Shown piece by piece: positions 55,113-63,423 of a stretch of 64,000 nucleotides of DNA. The translations under genes and the position numbers were made by a program. The notes beneath the pieces were generated by a model that ran no database searches, was not told the DNA's origin, and was given only the letters and a program-made list of their open reading frames with translations. Positions within the stretch are counted from its first letter, which is position 1. Every line of letters starts with the position of its first letter. The DNA is from Pseudorhodobacter sp. E13 (lineage in GTDB: Bacteria > Pseudomonadota > Alphaproteobacteria > Rhodobacterales > Rhodobacteraceae), in the NCBI RefSeq assembly GCF_003991405.1, contig NZ_RPEN01000150.1:1-64000 (forward strand), given 5' to 3'.

Positions 55113-56189
55113 CTATTGCCCCCAGTCATGCGCTTGCATTTCCCGCAAGCGGCTGGCGGTGCGTTCAAATTCGAAACTGCCAGAGCCTTCGATATACAAC
55201 CGTTCCGGTTCATCCGCCGCCGAGGCGATCAGGCGCACCCGCGCTTCATAGAGCGCGTCGATCAAGGTGACAAAGCGCTTTGCCTCGTTGTAATTGCTGG
55301 CGGAAAGCTGCGGAATGTCCTCGAGGATCAGCACGCGCACGGCTTGCGCGATGGCCAGATAATCCGCCGGGCCCAAGGGCTTTGCACAAAGGTCCCAAAA
55401 GGTGGCACGGCCAACACCATTGGCAAAGCGCGGCAGTTCCACCTCGCGCCCGTTCACGGGCAGGCGCAGCAACTCGCTGCCGCCACCGGACAAATCCGCC
55501 CAGATCGCATCAATCGCGGCGCGGGACTTGCCTGCCGGGTGGAAATAGACCTGCGCGCCTTCCAGACGGTGCTGGCGGTAATCATTCGGGCTTTCCAGTT
55601 CCACCACATGCATCCGCTCGGTCAACAAGTCGATGAAGGGCAGGAACAACGCGCGGTTCAGCCCGTCTTTGTAAAGGTCTGACGGCACGCGGTTTGAGGT
55701 GGTCACAATCACCACCCCCGCCGCGAACAGCTTTTCAAACAACCGCCCCACCACCATCGCATCGGTGATATCGGTAATCTGCATTTCATCGAACGCCAGC
55801 AGCCGCAGATCGCGAATGATCGCTTCGGCCACCGGTTCCAGCGCGTCATCCACCCCTTTTTTCCGGGCCTCATGCATGCCTTTGTGAATCTCTTGCATGA
55901 AGGCATGAAAATGCACGCGGCGTTTCGCGGGGGTATCGGTTGCGGCGATAAACAGGTCCATCACCATGGATTTCCCACGCCCTACCCCGCCCCACAGATA
56001 CAACCCCTTGGGCGCAGGCGGTTCCTTGCGGAACAGGCCAGACAGCAGGCCCGTCTTGCGCGGCCCGATGGTTTCCGCCCAAACGCGTAACTCTTCCAGT
56101 ATCGGCAAAACGGCATGCTGCGCCGGGTCTGCCCGCAGGGCCCCTGTCGCGGTTTTGGCTTCGTAGATCTGGGTCAATGTCTGGCGCAT
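55113..56189 (-). CDS. zapE: ZapE/AFG1-family ATPase
   Basis: Protein of 358 aa, AAA+-like. Walker A is GGVGRGKSMVMD, Walker B LLAFDEMQITD, and sensor regions include TTSNRVPSDLYKDGLNR and the second-arm LIDALYEARVRLIASA. In E. coli ZapE acts at the division site; mitochondrial AFG1 is the relative. It lies just after a small membrane protein gene on the same strand. Confidence 0.93.
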   Translation of the reverse strand: MRQTLTQIYEAKTATGALRADPAQHAVLPILEELRVWAETIGPRKTGLLSGLFRKEPPAPKGLYLWGGVGRGKSMVMDLFIAATDTPAKRRVHFHAFMQEIHKGMHEARKKGVDDALEPVAEAIIRDLRLLAFDEMQITDITDAMVVGRLFEKLFAAGVVIVTTSNRVPSDLYKDGLNRALFLPFIDLLTERMHVVELESPNDYRQHRLEGAQVYFHPAGKSRAAIDAIWADLSGGGSELLRLPVNGREVELPRFANGVGRATFWDLCAKPLGPADYLAIAQAVRVLILEDIPQLSASNYNEAKRFVTLIDALYEARVRLIASAADEPERLYIEGSGSFEFERTASRLREMQAHDWGQ

Positions 56190-56198
56190 GACGGGCTT

Positions 56199-56474
56199 TT
56201 AACGCGGGCCTTGCCCCGAGGCCAGAGCGCCCGCACCGATCAGCGCAAACATCAGCAAGGTCAACCCTCCAAGGATGCGGCGGTCGCGCTGATACTCTGC
56301 TTCGGTCACAAAAGCCTTGAAGCTGCGCAGGCTGACAACCGGCCCCGGCCACAGCTTGCCGCTTTGGGCAACCGCGCGGGCGCGCAGACGCAACAGGCAG
56401 CGAAACATCTGAACCGCCCAGACCACAAACACCACGGCCTGCAACGCCAGAATGGCAGCAAGCCCCCCGGTCAT
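56199..56474 (-). CDS. Small two-helix membrane protein
   Basis: Protein of 91 aa. Helices at about residues 5-24 (LAAILALQAVVFVVWAVQMF) and 68-84 (ILGGLTLLMFALIGAGALA) flank a basic middle part. I do not recognise a named family. ATG 56474 overlaps the fumarylacetoacetase stop (ATGA), which supports translation. It sits between fahA and zapE, all on the same strand. Confidence 0.75.
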   Translation of the reverse strand: MTGGLAAILALQAVVFVVWAVQMFRCLLRLRARAVAQSGKLWPGPVVSLRSFKAFVTEAEYQRDRRILGGLTLLMFALIGAGALASGQGPR

Positions 56475-57733
56475 TCCCAACCCGGCATTTTCAACGCGGG
56501 CAGAATGCGCCCCGTGCAGTCGCCAAAGCCAACACGATAACCATCGCCTTGCGCATGGCCGCGAAGGGTCAGCCTGTCGCCATCTTCGATGAAGCTGCGG
56601 GTTTCACCACCGTCCAGCGTGATCGGCTCTTTCCCGCCCCAGCTCAATTCCATCAACGAGCCGAATTCTGCCTTTGTCGGCCCCGAAATCGTGCCCGAAC
56701 CAAGCAGGTCGCCTGCGTTCATTTCACAGCCGCAGACCGCGTGATGGGTCAGTTGTTGCGCGGCAGAGTAATACACCCGGTTGTAATTGGTGCGGGCGAT
56801 GGTGCTGGCCTGTGCCGCGCCAGCGGGCTGCATCAGCACCTCCAGCGTGACGTTGTAAAAGCCCGGTTCCTTTTCCTGCAAATAAGGCAGCAGCGGCACC
56901 TCTCGCGCGGGGGCGGGGCAGCGGAACGGCGCTAGCGCGGCGGCGGTCACGATCCATGGGCTGATGCTGGTGCCAAAGGCTTTGCCCTGAAACGGACCAA
57001 GCGGCTGGTATTCCCAGCCCTGAATATCGCGCGCCGACCAATCATTCAGCAAGACATAGCCAAAGATCATCTCGGCTGCTTCGGCGGTGGTGATGGGTTG
57101 GCCAAGCGTCGACCCGGTGCCAACAATCGCCCCCATCTCCAGCTCTATATCCACACGTTTCGAGGGGCCAAAGCTGGGCATCGCCGCGTCCGGTGCCTTG
57201 GTCTGGCCCAACGGGCGGTGAATATCGGTGCCCGACACCACGACGGATGATGCCCGCCCATTATAGCCAATCGGAATATGCAGCCAATTCGCAGGCAAAT
57301 CGGGGGAGCCGCGCAAAATCGCCCCCATGTTCTTTGCGTGCTGCATCCCGGCATAGAAATCGGTGTATTCGGCCACCAGCAGCGGCATATGCAGCCGCGC
57401 ACGCGCTTGCGGGATCAGGTATTGCGCCACGCTGCCCTTGGTCTCGGCCCCTTCCACCAGAAACCCGAACAGCATCAGCCGCAACTGCGCCCAAGCCTGT
57501 GGGCCCAGTTCCATCACCTCGTTCCAGAAGGGCACATCCAACACCGGATCATCCCCGATGCGCAGCAACCCTGTGGCCTCCATCGCGGCGACATCAAGGA
57601 TCATATCACCAATGGCCACACCGCAGCGCGGATCGTCGCCATCCACCGAAAACACGCCATAGGGCAGGTTGTTCAGCGGGAACTGGGTTTCGGGGTCATT
57701 GGCGCTTTCGACCCATGATCGCATCAGTTTCAC
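56471..57733 (-). CDS. fahA: Fumarylacetoacetase
   Basis: Protein of 420 aa. It cleaves fumarylacetoacetate to fumarate and acetoacetate, the last step of tyrosine/homogentisate catabolism. Family blocks are YTDFYAGMQHAKNMGAILRG, LPANWLHIPIGYNGRASSVV, LELEMGAIVG-like DIELEMGAIVG, NDWSARDIQGWEYQPLGPFQGK and GDLLGSGTISGP. The GTG start at 57733 overlaps the upstream metallo-hydrolase stop; ATG 57724 is an alternative. maiA is nearby on the other strand. Confidence 0.95.
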   Translation of the reverse strand: MKLMRSWVESANDPETQFPLNNLPYGVFSVDGDDPRCGVAIGDMILDVAAMEATGLLRIGDDPVLDVPFWNEVMELGPQAWAQLRLMLFGFLVEGAETKGSVAQYLIPQARARLHMPLLVAEYTDFYAGMQHAKNMGAILRGSPDLPANWLHIPIGYNGRASSVVVSGTDIHRPLGQTKAPDAAMPSFGPSKRVDIELEMGAIVGTGSTLGQPITTAEAAEMIFGYVLLNDWSARDIQGWEYQPLGPFQGKAFGTSISPWIVTAAALAPFRCPAPAREVPLLPYLQEKEPGFYNVTLEVLMQPAGAAQASTIARTNYNRVYYSAAQQLTHHAVCGCEMNAGDLLGSGTISGPTKAEFGSLMELSWGGKEPITLDGGETRSFIEDGDRLTLRGHAQGDGYRVGFGDCTGRILPALKMPGWE

Positions 57734-58572
57734 AGCAAAATCTCCATCCCGTCCGAGCCAACTTCGGCCTTACCGTTCCACGTCAGCGCCACTTGGGCAA
57801 GCCAATCCTGCGGCCCGATACTGGCGTCATCGGCAGGCACCAGATGGTTCAGAACCAAGCGCCCAACCCCTGCCGCCCCCGCAATGCGCCCCACATCCGC
57901 CGCCTTGGTGTGGGAGTTATACAGGTGGTCACGCAGCCTGTCGCCCAACCCCGTGCGCTGGATAATCAGCTCCACCCCTTCGGGCAAAAGCGCCTCATGC
58001 ACCAACACGTCGCTGCCTTGGGCAAAGGCGGCAAGTGGCGGGAAATAAGCGGTATCGCCGCTGAAGGTCACGGTCTTGCTGCCTTCAAACCGCAGTGCAA
58101 AGCAATCTTCCAGCGGCGGATGCGGCACCCGCAAGGCGGAAACCGCCAGCGTATCAGACAGCACAACACCTTCATCATAGGTGGAAATGCTGACAATCTC
58201 TTCCAGCGGGCGGCGGCCTTCATCTGCAACGCGGATTGCATTGTCATAGGCCATCGAGGCCATGAATCCTTGCCAATACGCCTCTGTTCCCTTCGGGCCA
58301 AAAACCCGCACCGGGCCTTGCATCCCGGTTGTCCAGGCCGTGTGGATCAAGGGGCCAAGTTCCAGAATATGATCGGAATGCAGATGGGTGATAAAGATCA
58401 GATCCAGCGCCTTGAGGTCCATCCCCGCCTCAACCAGCGCCTTGGTCACGCCGATCCCGCAATCGACGACAACGCGCCGCCCGTCCAGTTCCAACAGGCT
58501 GGACGTGGGCATCGCCCCGCCCGCGCGGATGGCCGGCCCCCCCTTGGTGCCCAGAAAGACAATTCTGTTCAT
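57730..58572 (-). CDS. Metallo-beta-lactamase-fold hydrolase (RNase Z-like)
   Basis: Protein of 280 aa. The zinc-site motif is FITHLHSDHILELG, with a preceding VVVDCGIGV and later FSGDTAYFPPL with its Asp, and LVHEAL. The size and motif set match arylsulfatase- or ribonuclease-Z-like members rather than lactamases. Its stop overlaps the fahA start, so a role linked to tyrosine or aromatic breakdown is possible but unproven. Confidence 0.82.
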   Translation of the reverse strand: MNRIVFLGTKGGPAIRAGGAMPTSSLLELDGRRVVVDCGIGVTKALVEAGMDLKALDLIFITHLHSDHILELGPLIHTAWTTGMQGPVRVFGPKGTEAYWQGFMASMAYDNAIRVADEGRRPLEEIVSISTYDEGVVLSDTLAVSALRVPHPPLEDCFALRFEGSKTVTFSGDTAYFPPLAAFAQGSDVLVHEALLPEGVELIIQRTGLGDRLRDHLYNSHTKAADVGRIAGAAGVGRLVLNHLVPADDASIGPQDWLAQVALTWNGKAEVGSDGMEILL

Positions 58573-58617
58573 AGCGTCCCTTCTTGGCGTTCGGTAAACC
58601 CGCCTGAGCGCGGCCGC

Positions 58618-58971
58618 TCAGGTTTCGATTTCGGCCACGAAGCCGCCAAAGATCATGCGCTTGCCGTCCAGCGGCGCTTTCATCATCAAGGCGTTCATAT
58701 CGGCCCGTTCCATCGCTTTTTCCATCACTTCGTCGCGATGCGCCCGGTCACGGAACACCATGAACCCAAAAACCGGCACTTCATCATCATCGCACATCAC
58801 GGATTGCGGAAAGGATGTCAGCTTGCCGGTCGGCGCATTGTCGGGCCGGGCATCCAGTAAGGAAATCACACCCAACTCCTTCCAGATCGGGACCATCTGC
58901 GCCGAAATGGCGAAATATTCATCCAGTTTTTCCACGCGCACGGGGGCAACGAAGGTTTCGTAATAGGCCAT
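58618..58971 (-). CDS. DUF1428 domain-containing protein
   Basis: Protein of 117 aa with the DUF1428 pattern: YYETFVAPVRVEKLDEYFAISAQMVPIWKELG at the start and VPVFGFMVFRDRAHRDEVMEKAM near the end. These are dimeric ferredoxin-like alpha-beta proteins, probably enzymes, with no known reaction. It lies 45 bp upstream of the metallo-hydrolase, on the same strand, and may begin that transcript. Confidence 0.88.
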   Translation of the reverse strand: MAYYETFVAPVRVEKLDEYFAISAQMVPIWKELGVISLLDARPDNAPTGKLTSFPQSVMCDDDEVPVFGFMVFRDRAHRDEVMEKAMERADMNALMMKAPLDGKRMIFGGFVAEIET

Positions 58972-59188
58972 ATTCAGTCCTCCTGAGCGATCAGTCTAGC
59001 CGAGCCTTTTGCCAAGGTCGAACCCAAAAGACAGGCGAGCAGGGTCGCGCGCTTTCAAGTCAATTTCCATGAAATCCTTGGGAAAATCTTACGCGAATTC
59101 GGCCGCGCGACATGGGCAAATGTAAGGCTTTGTTAAGCAGCGTTGCGCATCCTTGCACTGTGGGGGCGCGTCTTCTGAGGTGCCAAAA

Positions 59189-59353
59189 ATGACGGTAGAA
59201 ATGATTGACGGAATTCGCGTTCTCAAGCTGACGGATAGGGCAAGGCAAGGGGCGGCGGATAGTGACACCATGACCATGGTGCATCTGTGGCGGTTGCTGT
59301 CGGGCGGGCATGCCCTGCGGGATACGACCATCGGTTCGCGCCGCTTTCTGTAA
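59189..59353 (+). CDS. Small hypothetical protein
   Basis: Protein of 54 aa. ATG 59189 is 8 nt after GAGG, and codon use fits the organism. The product is polar and mixed (MTVEMIDGIRVLKLTDRA near the start; HLWRLLSGGHALRDTT at the end). I recognise no family. It lies alone, divergent from DUF1428. An inverted repeat follows its stop. Confidence 0.5.
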   Translation: MTVEMIDGIRVLKLTDRARQGAADSDTMTMVHLWRLLSGGHALRDTTIGSRRFL

Positions 59354-59360
59354 AAACCAC

Positions 59361-59382
59361 GCCGCCCGAGGGTTCGGGCGGC
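59361..59382 (+). terminator. Hairpin after the small ORF
   Basis: A 9-bp stem GCCGCCCGA/TCGGGCGGC with a GGGT loop, 8 bp after the 54-aa ORF. No T-run follows. Confidence 0.45.
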
Positions 59383-59504
59383 GGTTGCATCTCTGTGACG
59401 TTACGGCCATGCAACGCCCGGGGCGTCAAACCCTTGCGATAGGGCCCTGACCGTTGCAAACTTCCCCCATGCCGATGCGCCCATCGGCAGAACTTGGGGG
59501 CGAA

Positions 59505-60137
59505 ATGATCACGCTTTATGACTACTGGCGCTCGTCTGCGGCCTACCGTATTCGCATCGGCCTTAATCTGCTTGGCCTGCCGTATCGGTCGGTGCCCGTT
59601 GATCTGGTCAAAGGCGAACAGCACAGCCCGGAAAACCTTGCCCGCAATCCGCAAGGCCTTGTTCCTACATTGGAAATAGATGGGCTGACGCTGACCCAAT
59701 CGCTCGCCGTGCTTGAATATCTGGATGAGGTGCATAGCGCGCACTTTCTGCCCCCCGATGCGCCCGGCCGCGCGCGTGTCCGTGCGCTGGCCTATGTGAT
59801 CGCGATGGAAACCGCGCCGGTTGCCAATCTGTCGGTGCGCAACCTTGCAGCAAAGCTGTCCAACGGCGGGATCACCGCAGATGGCTGGCAGGCGCATTTC
59901 ATTGCCAAGGGCTTCACAGCGTTCGAAGCGATGTTGACCCATCCCGAAACCGGCCCCTATTGCCACGGTGACCGCCCAACGCTGCCCGATATCTGCCTCG
60001 TGCCGCAGGTTTACAATGCCCGCCGTATCGGGCTGGATTTGGCACCCTATCCGCGCCTTGCCGCCATTGCCACCGCGCTTGAAACCCTGCCAGCGGTTCA
60101 GGCCGCCCATCCCGACAACCATCAACCCAAAGGCTAA
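59505..60137 (+). CDS. maiA: Maleylacetoacetate isomerase
   Basis: Protein of 210 aa, zeta-class glutathione-transferase fold. The start LYDYWRSSAAYRIRIGLNLLGLPY contains the SSAAYRxR motif of MaiA. NPQGLVPTLEIDG and LTQSLAVLEYLDEV are also typical. It converts maleylacetoacetate to fumarylacetoacetate with glutathione, directly before FahA. TTGGGGG precedes ATG 59505. No homogentisate dioxygenase (hmgA) is in the window. It is 4 bp upstream of the thiolase gene. Confidence 0.93.
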   Translation: MITLYDYWRSSAAYRIRIGLNLLGLPYRSVPVDLVKGEQHSPENLARNPQGLVPTLEIDGLTLTQSLAVLEYLDEVHSAHFLPPDAPGRARVRALAYVIAMETAPVANLSVRNLAAKLSNGGITADGWQAHFIAKGFTAFEAMLTHPETGPYCHGDRPTLPDICLVPQVYNARRIGLDLAPYPRLAAIATALETLPAVQAAHPDNHQPKG

Positions 60138-60141
60138 TCCC

Positions 60142-61317
60142 ATGACCGATATCGTCATCCTCTCTGGTGCCCGCACCGCCATCGGCACGTTCGGCGGCAG
60201 CCTCTCTGGCTTTGCCCCGATTGATCTTGCCACCCATGCCAGCAAGGCCGCAATCGAACGGGCAGGCATCGCCCCGGATCGCATCGGCCAAGTGGTCTTT
60301 GGCCATGTCATCAACACCGAGCCGCGCGATATGTATCTTAGCCGTGTTGCTGCCCTTAACGCAGGCATCCCCGATACGACCCCTGCGATGAACGTGAACC
60401 GCTTGTGCGGCTCTGGCGCGCAGGCCATCGTTTCGGCCACACAGGCGCTGATGCTCGGCGATGCCGATTTCGCACTGGCCGGTGGCGCCGAATGCATGAG
60501 CCGCAGCCCCCATATCCTTTCAACCTCGCGCTGGGGTCAGAAAATGGGCGATACACTGGCCCAAGACATGATGACAGGCGCGCTCACCTGTCCCTTTGGC
60601 ACCGGACATATGGGTGTCACGGCGGAAAACGTTGCGGCCGAATCCGATATCTCGCGGGCCGAACAAGACGCTTTCGCGATGCAAAGCCAGACCCGCGCGG
60701 CCCATGCCATTGCGCAGGGCTATTTCACCGACCAGATCACCCCGATCGAGGTGAAAACCCGCAAAGGCATGGTGCAATTCGCCACCGACGAACACCCCAA
60801 AGCCACAAGCCTTGAGGCTTTGGCAGGCTTGCGCGCGGTGTTCCAGAAAGACGGCTCCGTCACCGCGGGCAATGCCTCCGGCATCAATGATGGTGCTGCG
60901 GCCCTCGTCCTTGCGCGCGCTGATGCCGCCGACAAGGCCGGCCTGACGCCCCGCGCCCGCATCCTTGGCTATGCCGTGGCAGGCGTCCGGCCAGAGGTGA
61001 TGGGCTTTGGCCCCATCCCGGCGGTGCAGGCGCTGATGGCGAAAACCGGCCTGACCTCTGCGTCCTTCGATGTCATCGAATCGAATGAGGCCTTTGCAGC
61101 CCAAGCCCTCGCCGTAACCAAAGCCCTTCAACTGGACCCCGCGCGCGTCAACCCGAACGGCGGTGCCATCGCCTTGGGCCACCCGGTCGGGGCCACAGGG
61201 GCCATCCTCACCGTCAAGGCGCTGTATGAACTGGAACGCACAGGCGGCAAAATCGGCCTGATCACCATGTGCATCGGCGGCGGTCAAGGCATCGCGATCG
61301 CCATAGAACGGCTGTAA
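60142..61317 (+). CDS. Acetyl-CoA acetyltransferase / beta-ketothiolase
   Basis: Protein of 391 aa with all thiolase active sites: [32 protein letters not shown] and [10 protein letters not shown]. It probably cleaves acetoacetyl-CoA, which fits the acetoacetate made by the nearby fumarylacetoacetase, although the CoA activation enzyme is not here. It follows maiA after 4 bp, so the two are co-transcribed. Confidence 0.92.
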   Translation: MTDIVILSGARTAIGTFGGSLSGFAPIDLATHASKAAIERAGIAPDRIGQVVFGHVINTEPRDMYLSRVAALNAGIPDTTPAMNVNRLCGSGAQAIVSATQALMLGDADFALAGGAECMSRSPHILSTSRWGQKMGDTLAQDMMTGALTCPFGTGHMGVTAENVAAESDISRAEQDAFAMQSQTRAAHAIAQGYFTDQITPIEVKTRKGMVQFATDEHPKATSLEALAGLRAVFQKDGSVTAGNASGINDGAAALVLARADAADKAGLTPRARILGYAVAGVRPEVMGFGPIPAVQALMAKTGLTSASFDVIESNEAFAAQALAVTKALQLDPARVNPNGGAIALGHPVGATGAILTVKALYELERTGGKIGLITMCIGGGQGIAIAIERL

Positions 61318-61328
61318 TCCCGCCCTGA

Positions 61329-61383
61329 TTTCATCTTGGCGAAAATACCTCACGGGGGGTCCGGGGGGCGTGAAGCCCCCCGG
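61329..61383 (+). repeat. Dispersed intergenic element, copy 8
   Basis: TTTCATCTTGGCGAAAATAC is followed by CACGGGGGGTCC and a hairpin with 9-bp arms (CCGGGGGGC/GCCCCCCGG, 61361-61383). It is 11 bp after the thiolase stop and ends directly next to the stop of pbpC on the other strand. Confidence 0.75.
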
Positions 61384-63423
61384 CTACCGCAGCCGCACCT
61401 GCACCCGCGCCGACCGCCCCGCGCCATCAATCACCGAGACAACCACAAACCCCGGCCCAAGACGCGGCACCACGGTGTCACGCGACCGTTCCGCCACGGC
61501 AACGGGTTGCCCATCAACCAGCCATGTAAACGGCCCCACCCCGCCCCGGACGCGCAGCAGCAACCCTTCGGGCATCAACTCCACCTCCGCGCCATCGGGC
61601 GGGAAGGCCACAGCAGGCGCATCCGCCGCTTCAAAGGCCGCCGCGCGCGACCGGAATTGCCGTAGTGGTTGTGGCAAGGCCGCATTCCCCACCATCAAAG
61701 TCGCGGCAGGCGGCGCGGGCAACGGTGCCAAGCTGCGCCCCAAACGCGCAAAGGCCTGAAACAGCACCGGGGCCGCCAACTCGCCGCCAAACGCGCCCGG
61801 CACTGGCGTCCCATCCGCCCGCCCCATCCAAACGCCCACCACATGCGCCCCATCAAAACCAATGGCCCAGGCATCGCGATGCCCGTAACTGGTGCCTGTT
61901 TTATAAGCAAGTCGGTTTGCAGGCGCACCCGCAGGCGGCGGCATACCCGACAGAATATCCGCCACCTGCCATGCCGCCACGGCCGAGATCACACGCTCCC
62001 CTGCCACGCCTTCGCCCGTCACATGCAAAGGTCGCGCCACGCCACCGCGCGCGATACTGGCGTAAAGCCCGACCAAATCTTCCAATGTCACACCCAGCCC
62101 GCCCAGCGCCACGGCAAGCCCCGGTTGCCCGCCCGGCACCTGCGGCGCGGCCCCACTGCGGCGCAAGGCTGCCAGCAGTTTCGCAGGCCCCATCGCATCT
62201 GTCAGCGCCACCACCGGCAAGTTCAACGAAAGTTGCAGCGCCTCGCGCACCCGCACCATACCCCGGAAAACCTTGTCGAAATTCTGCGGCGCATAGCCGC
62301 CAAAATCCATCGCGCGATCTTCGATCAAAGTCTCGGGATGAATCAACCCTTCATCAAAGCCCAAGCCATAGACCAAAGGTTTCAACGTTGATCCGGGGCT
62401 GCGCAGCGCGCGCGTCATATCCACAAAGCCTTGCCGCGCATCCGCTTGATAGGCAGCAGAGCCCACGCTTGCCAAGACCTCGCCCGAGGCATGGTCGGCC
62501 ACCACAATAGCCACTTGCAACCGCGCGCCTTGCGCGGCAACGGCTTGGGCGGCCAGTTCCTCTAATCCGCGCTGCAACGCCAGATCAATCGTTGTGACAT
62601 AGGGGGAGCCACCCGGCGCCGCCGCCCGCACCCGGTCGGCCAGATGCGGGGAAAGCGCGGGGAAGGGCTTTCGAAGGTGGGGCACGGCCTCGCGCTCGGC
62701 TGCTTGCGCCTGATCTGGGGTAATCACCCCGGCATTGACGGCGCGCGCCAAAACCTTTGCCCGCGCAGCAAAGGCCAGTTCTGGCGCGCGATCCGGCCTG
62801 CGGCTTTCGGGCGATTGCGGCAAGGCCACAAGCAGCGCCGATTGCGCCGGGGTCAGCCGCCCCGGTTCCTTGCCGAAATAGGCAAGGCTCGCCGCGCGCA
62901 CCCCTTCCAGATTGCCGCCATAGGGCGCGATCCGGTAGTAAAGGCCAAGTATCTGCGCCTTGCTAAGCCGCTGTTCCAGTGCCAGTGCCACCCGCGCCTG
63001 ACGCAGTTTGCCCGCCAGCCGCCCGGTGCCACTGTCTTCCAGCAAGCGCGCGACCTGCATCGTCAGGGTTGACCCGCCCGATACCACGCGCCCTGACACC
63101 AGCGCCTGCCCACCCGCGCGCAGCAGCGCCCAAGGGTCAACACCGGAATGGCGGTAGAACCGCTTATCCTCAAAGGCCACCAGCATGGCGGTATAACCGG
63201 GGTCGACCGCATCCACCGCCATGCGCCAGCGCCCATCTGCCACTGTATAGGCGCGCAGCAAGCGATGATCCCGCGCCAAAACCTCGTCCGAGGTTTCGAT
63301 GGCCAGATCCGGCAGAACCGTGGCGCGCACCCATGCCTCGCCCGCATCCCGCGCCACGGCCCCCGCCCAAAGGGCGAAGGCCAGCCCGAAAAGCGCGCGC
63401 TTGCCAAACGCAGGGCGGATCAC
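61384..63423 (-). CDS. pbpC: Penicillin-binding protein 1C
   Basis: Protein of 679 aa. An N-terminal membrane helix is followed by the glycosyltransferase (GT51) domain with VAFEDKRFYRHSGVDPWALLRA. The transpeptidase domain has SPGSTLKPLVYG (SxxK), LSLNLP (SxN) and YKTGTSYG (KTG). The C-terminal domain (about 90 aa) is the PBP1C-specific module. It polymerises and may cross-link cell-wall strands. It overlaps the upstream alpha-2-macroglobulin gene by 4 bp, the usual partnership. Confidence 0.95.
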   Translation of the reverse strand: MIRPAFGKRALFGLAFALWAGAVARDAGEAWVRATVLPDLAIETSDEVLARDHRLLRAYTVADGRWRMAVDAVDPGYTAMLVAFEDKRFYRHSGVDPWALLRAGGQALVSGRVVSGGSTLTMQVARLLEDSGTGRLAGKLRQARVALALEQRLSKAQILGLYYRIAPYGGNLEGVRAASLAYFGKEPGRLTPAQSALLVALPQSPESRRPDRAPELAFAARAKVLARAVNAGVITPDQAQAAEREAVPHLRKPFPALSPHLADRVRAAAPGGSPYVTTIDLALQRGLEELAAQAVAAQGARLQVAIVVADHASGEVLASVGSAAYQADARQGFVDMTRALRSPGSTLKPLVYGLGFDEGLIHPETLIEDRAMDFGGYAPQNFDKVFRGMVRVREALQLSLNLPVVALTDAMGPAKLLAALRRSGAAPQVPGGQPGLAVALGGLGVTLEDLVGLYASIARGGVARPLHVTGEGVAGERVISAVAAWQVADILSGMPPPAGAPANRLAYKTGTSYGHRDAWAIGFDGAHVVGVWMGRADGTPVPGAFGGELAAPVLFQAFARLGRSLAPLPAPPAATLMVGNAALPQPLRQFRSRAAAFEAADAPAVAFPPDGAEVELMPEGLLLRVRGGVGPFTWLVDGQPVAVAERSRDTVVPRLGPGFVVVSVIDGAGRSARVQVRLR

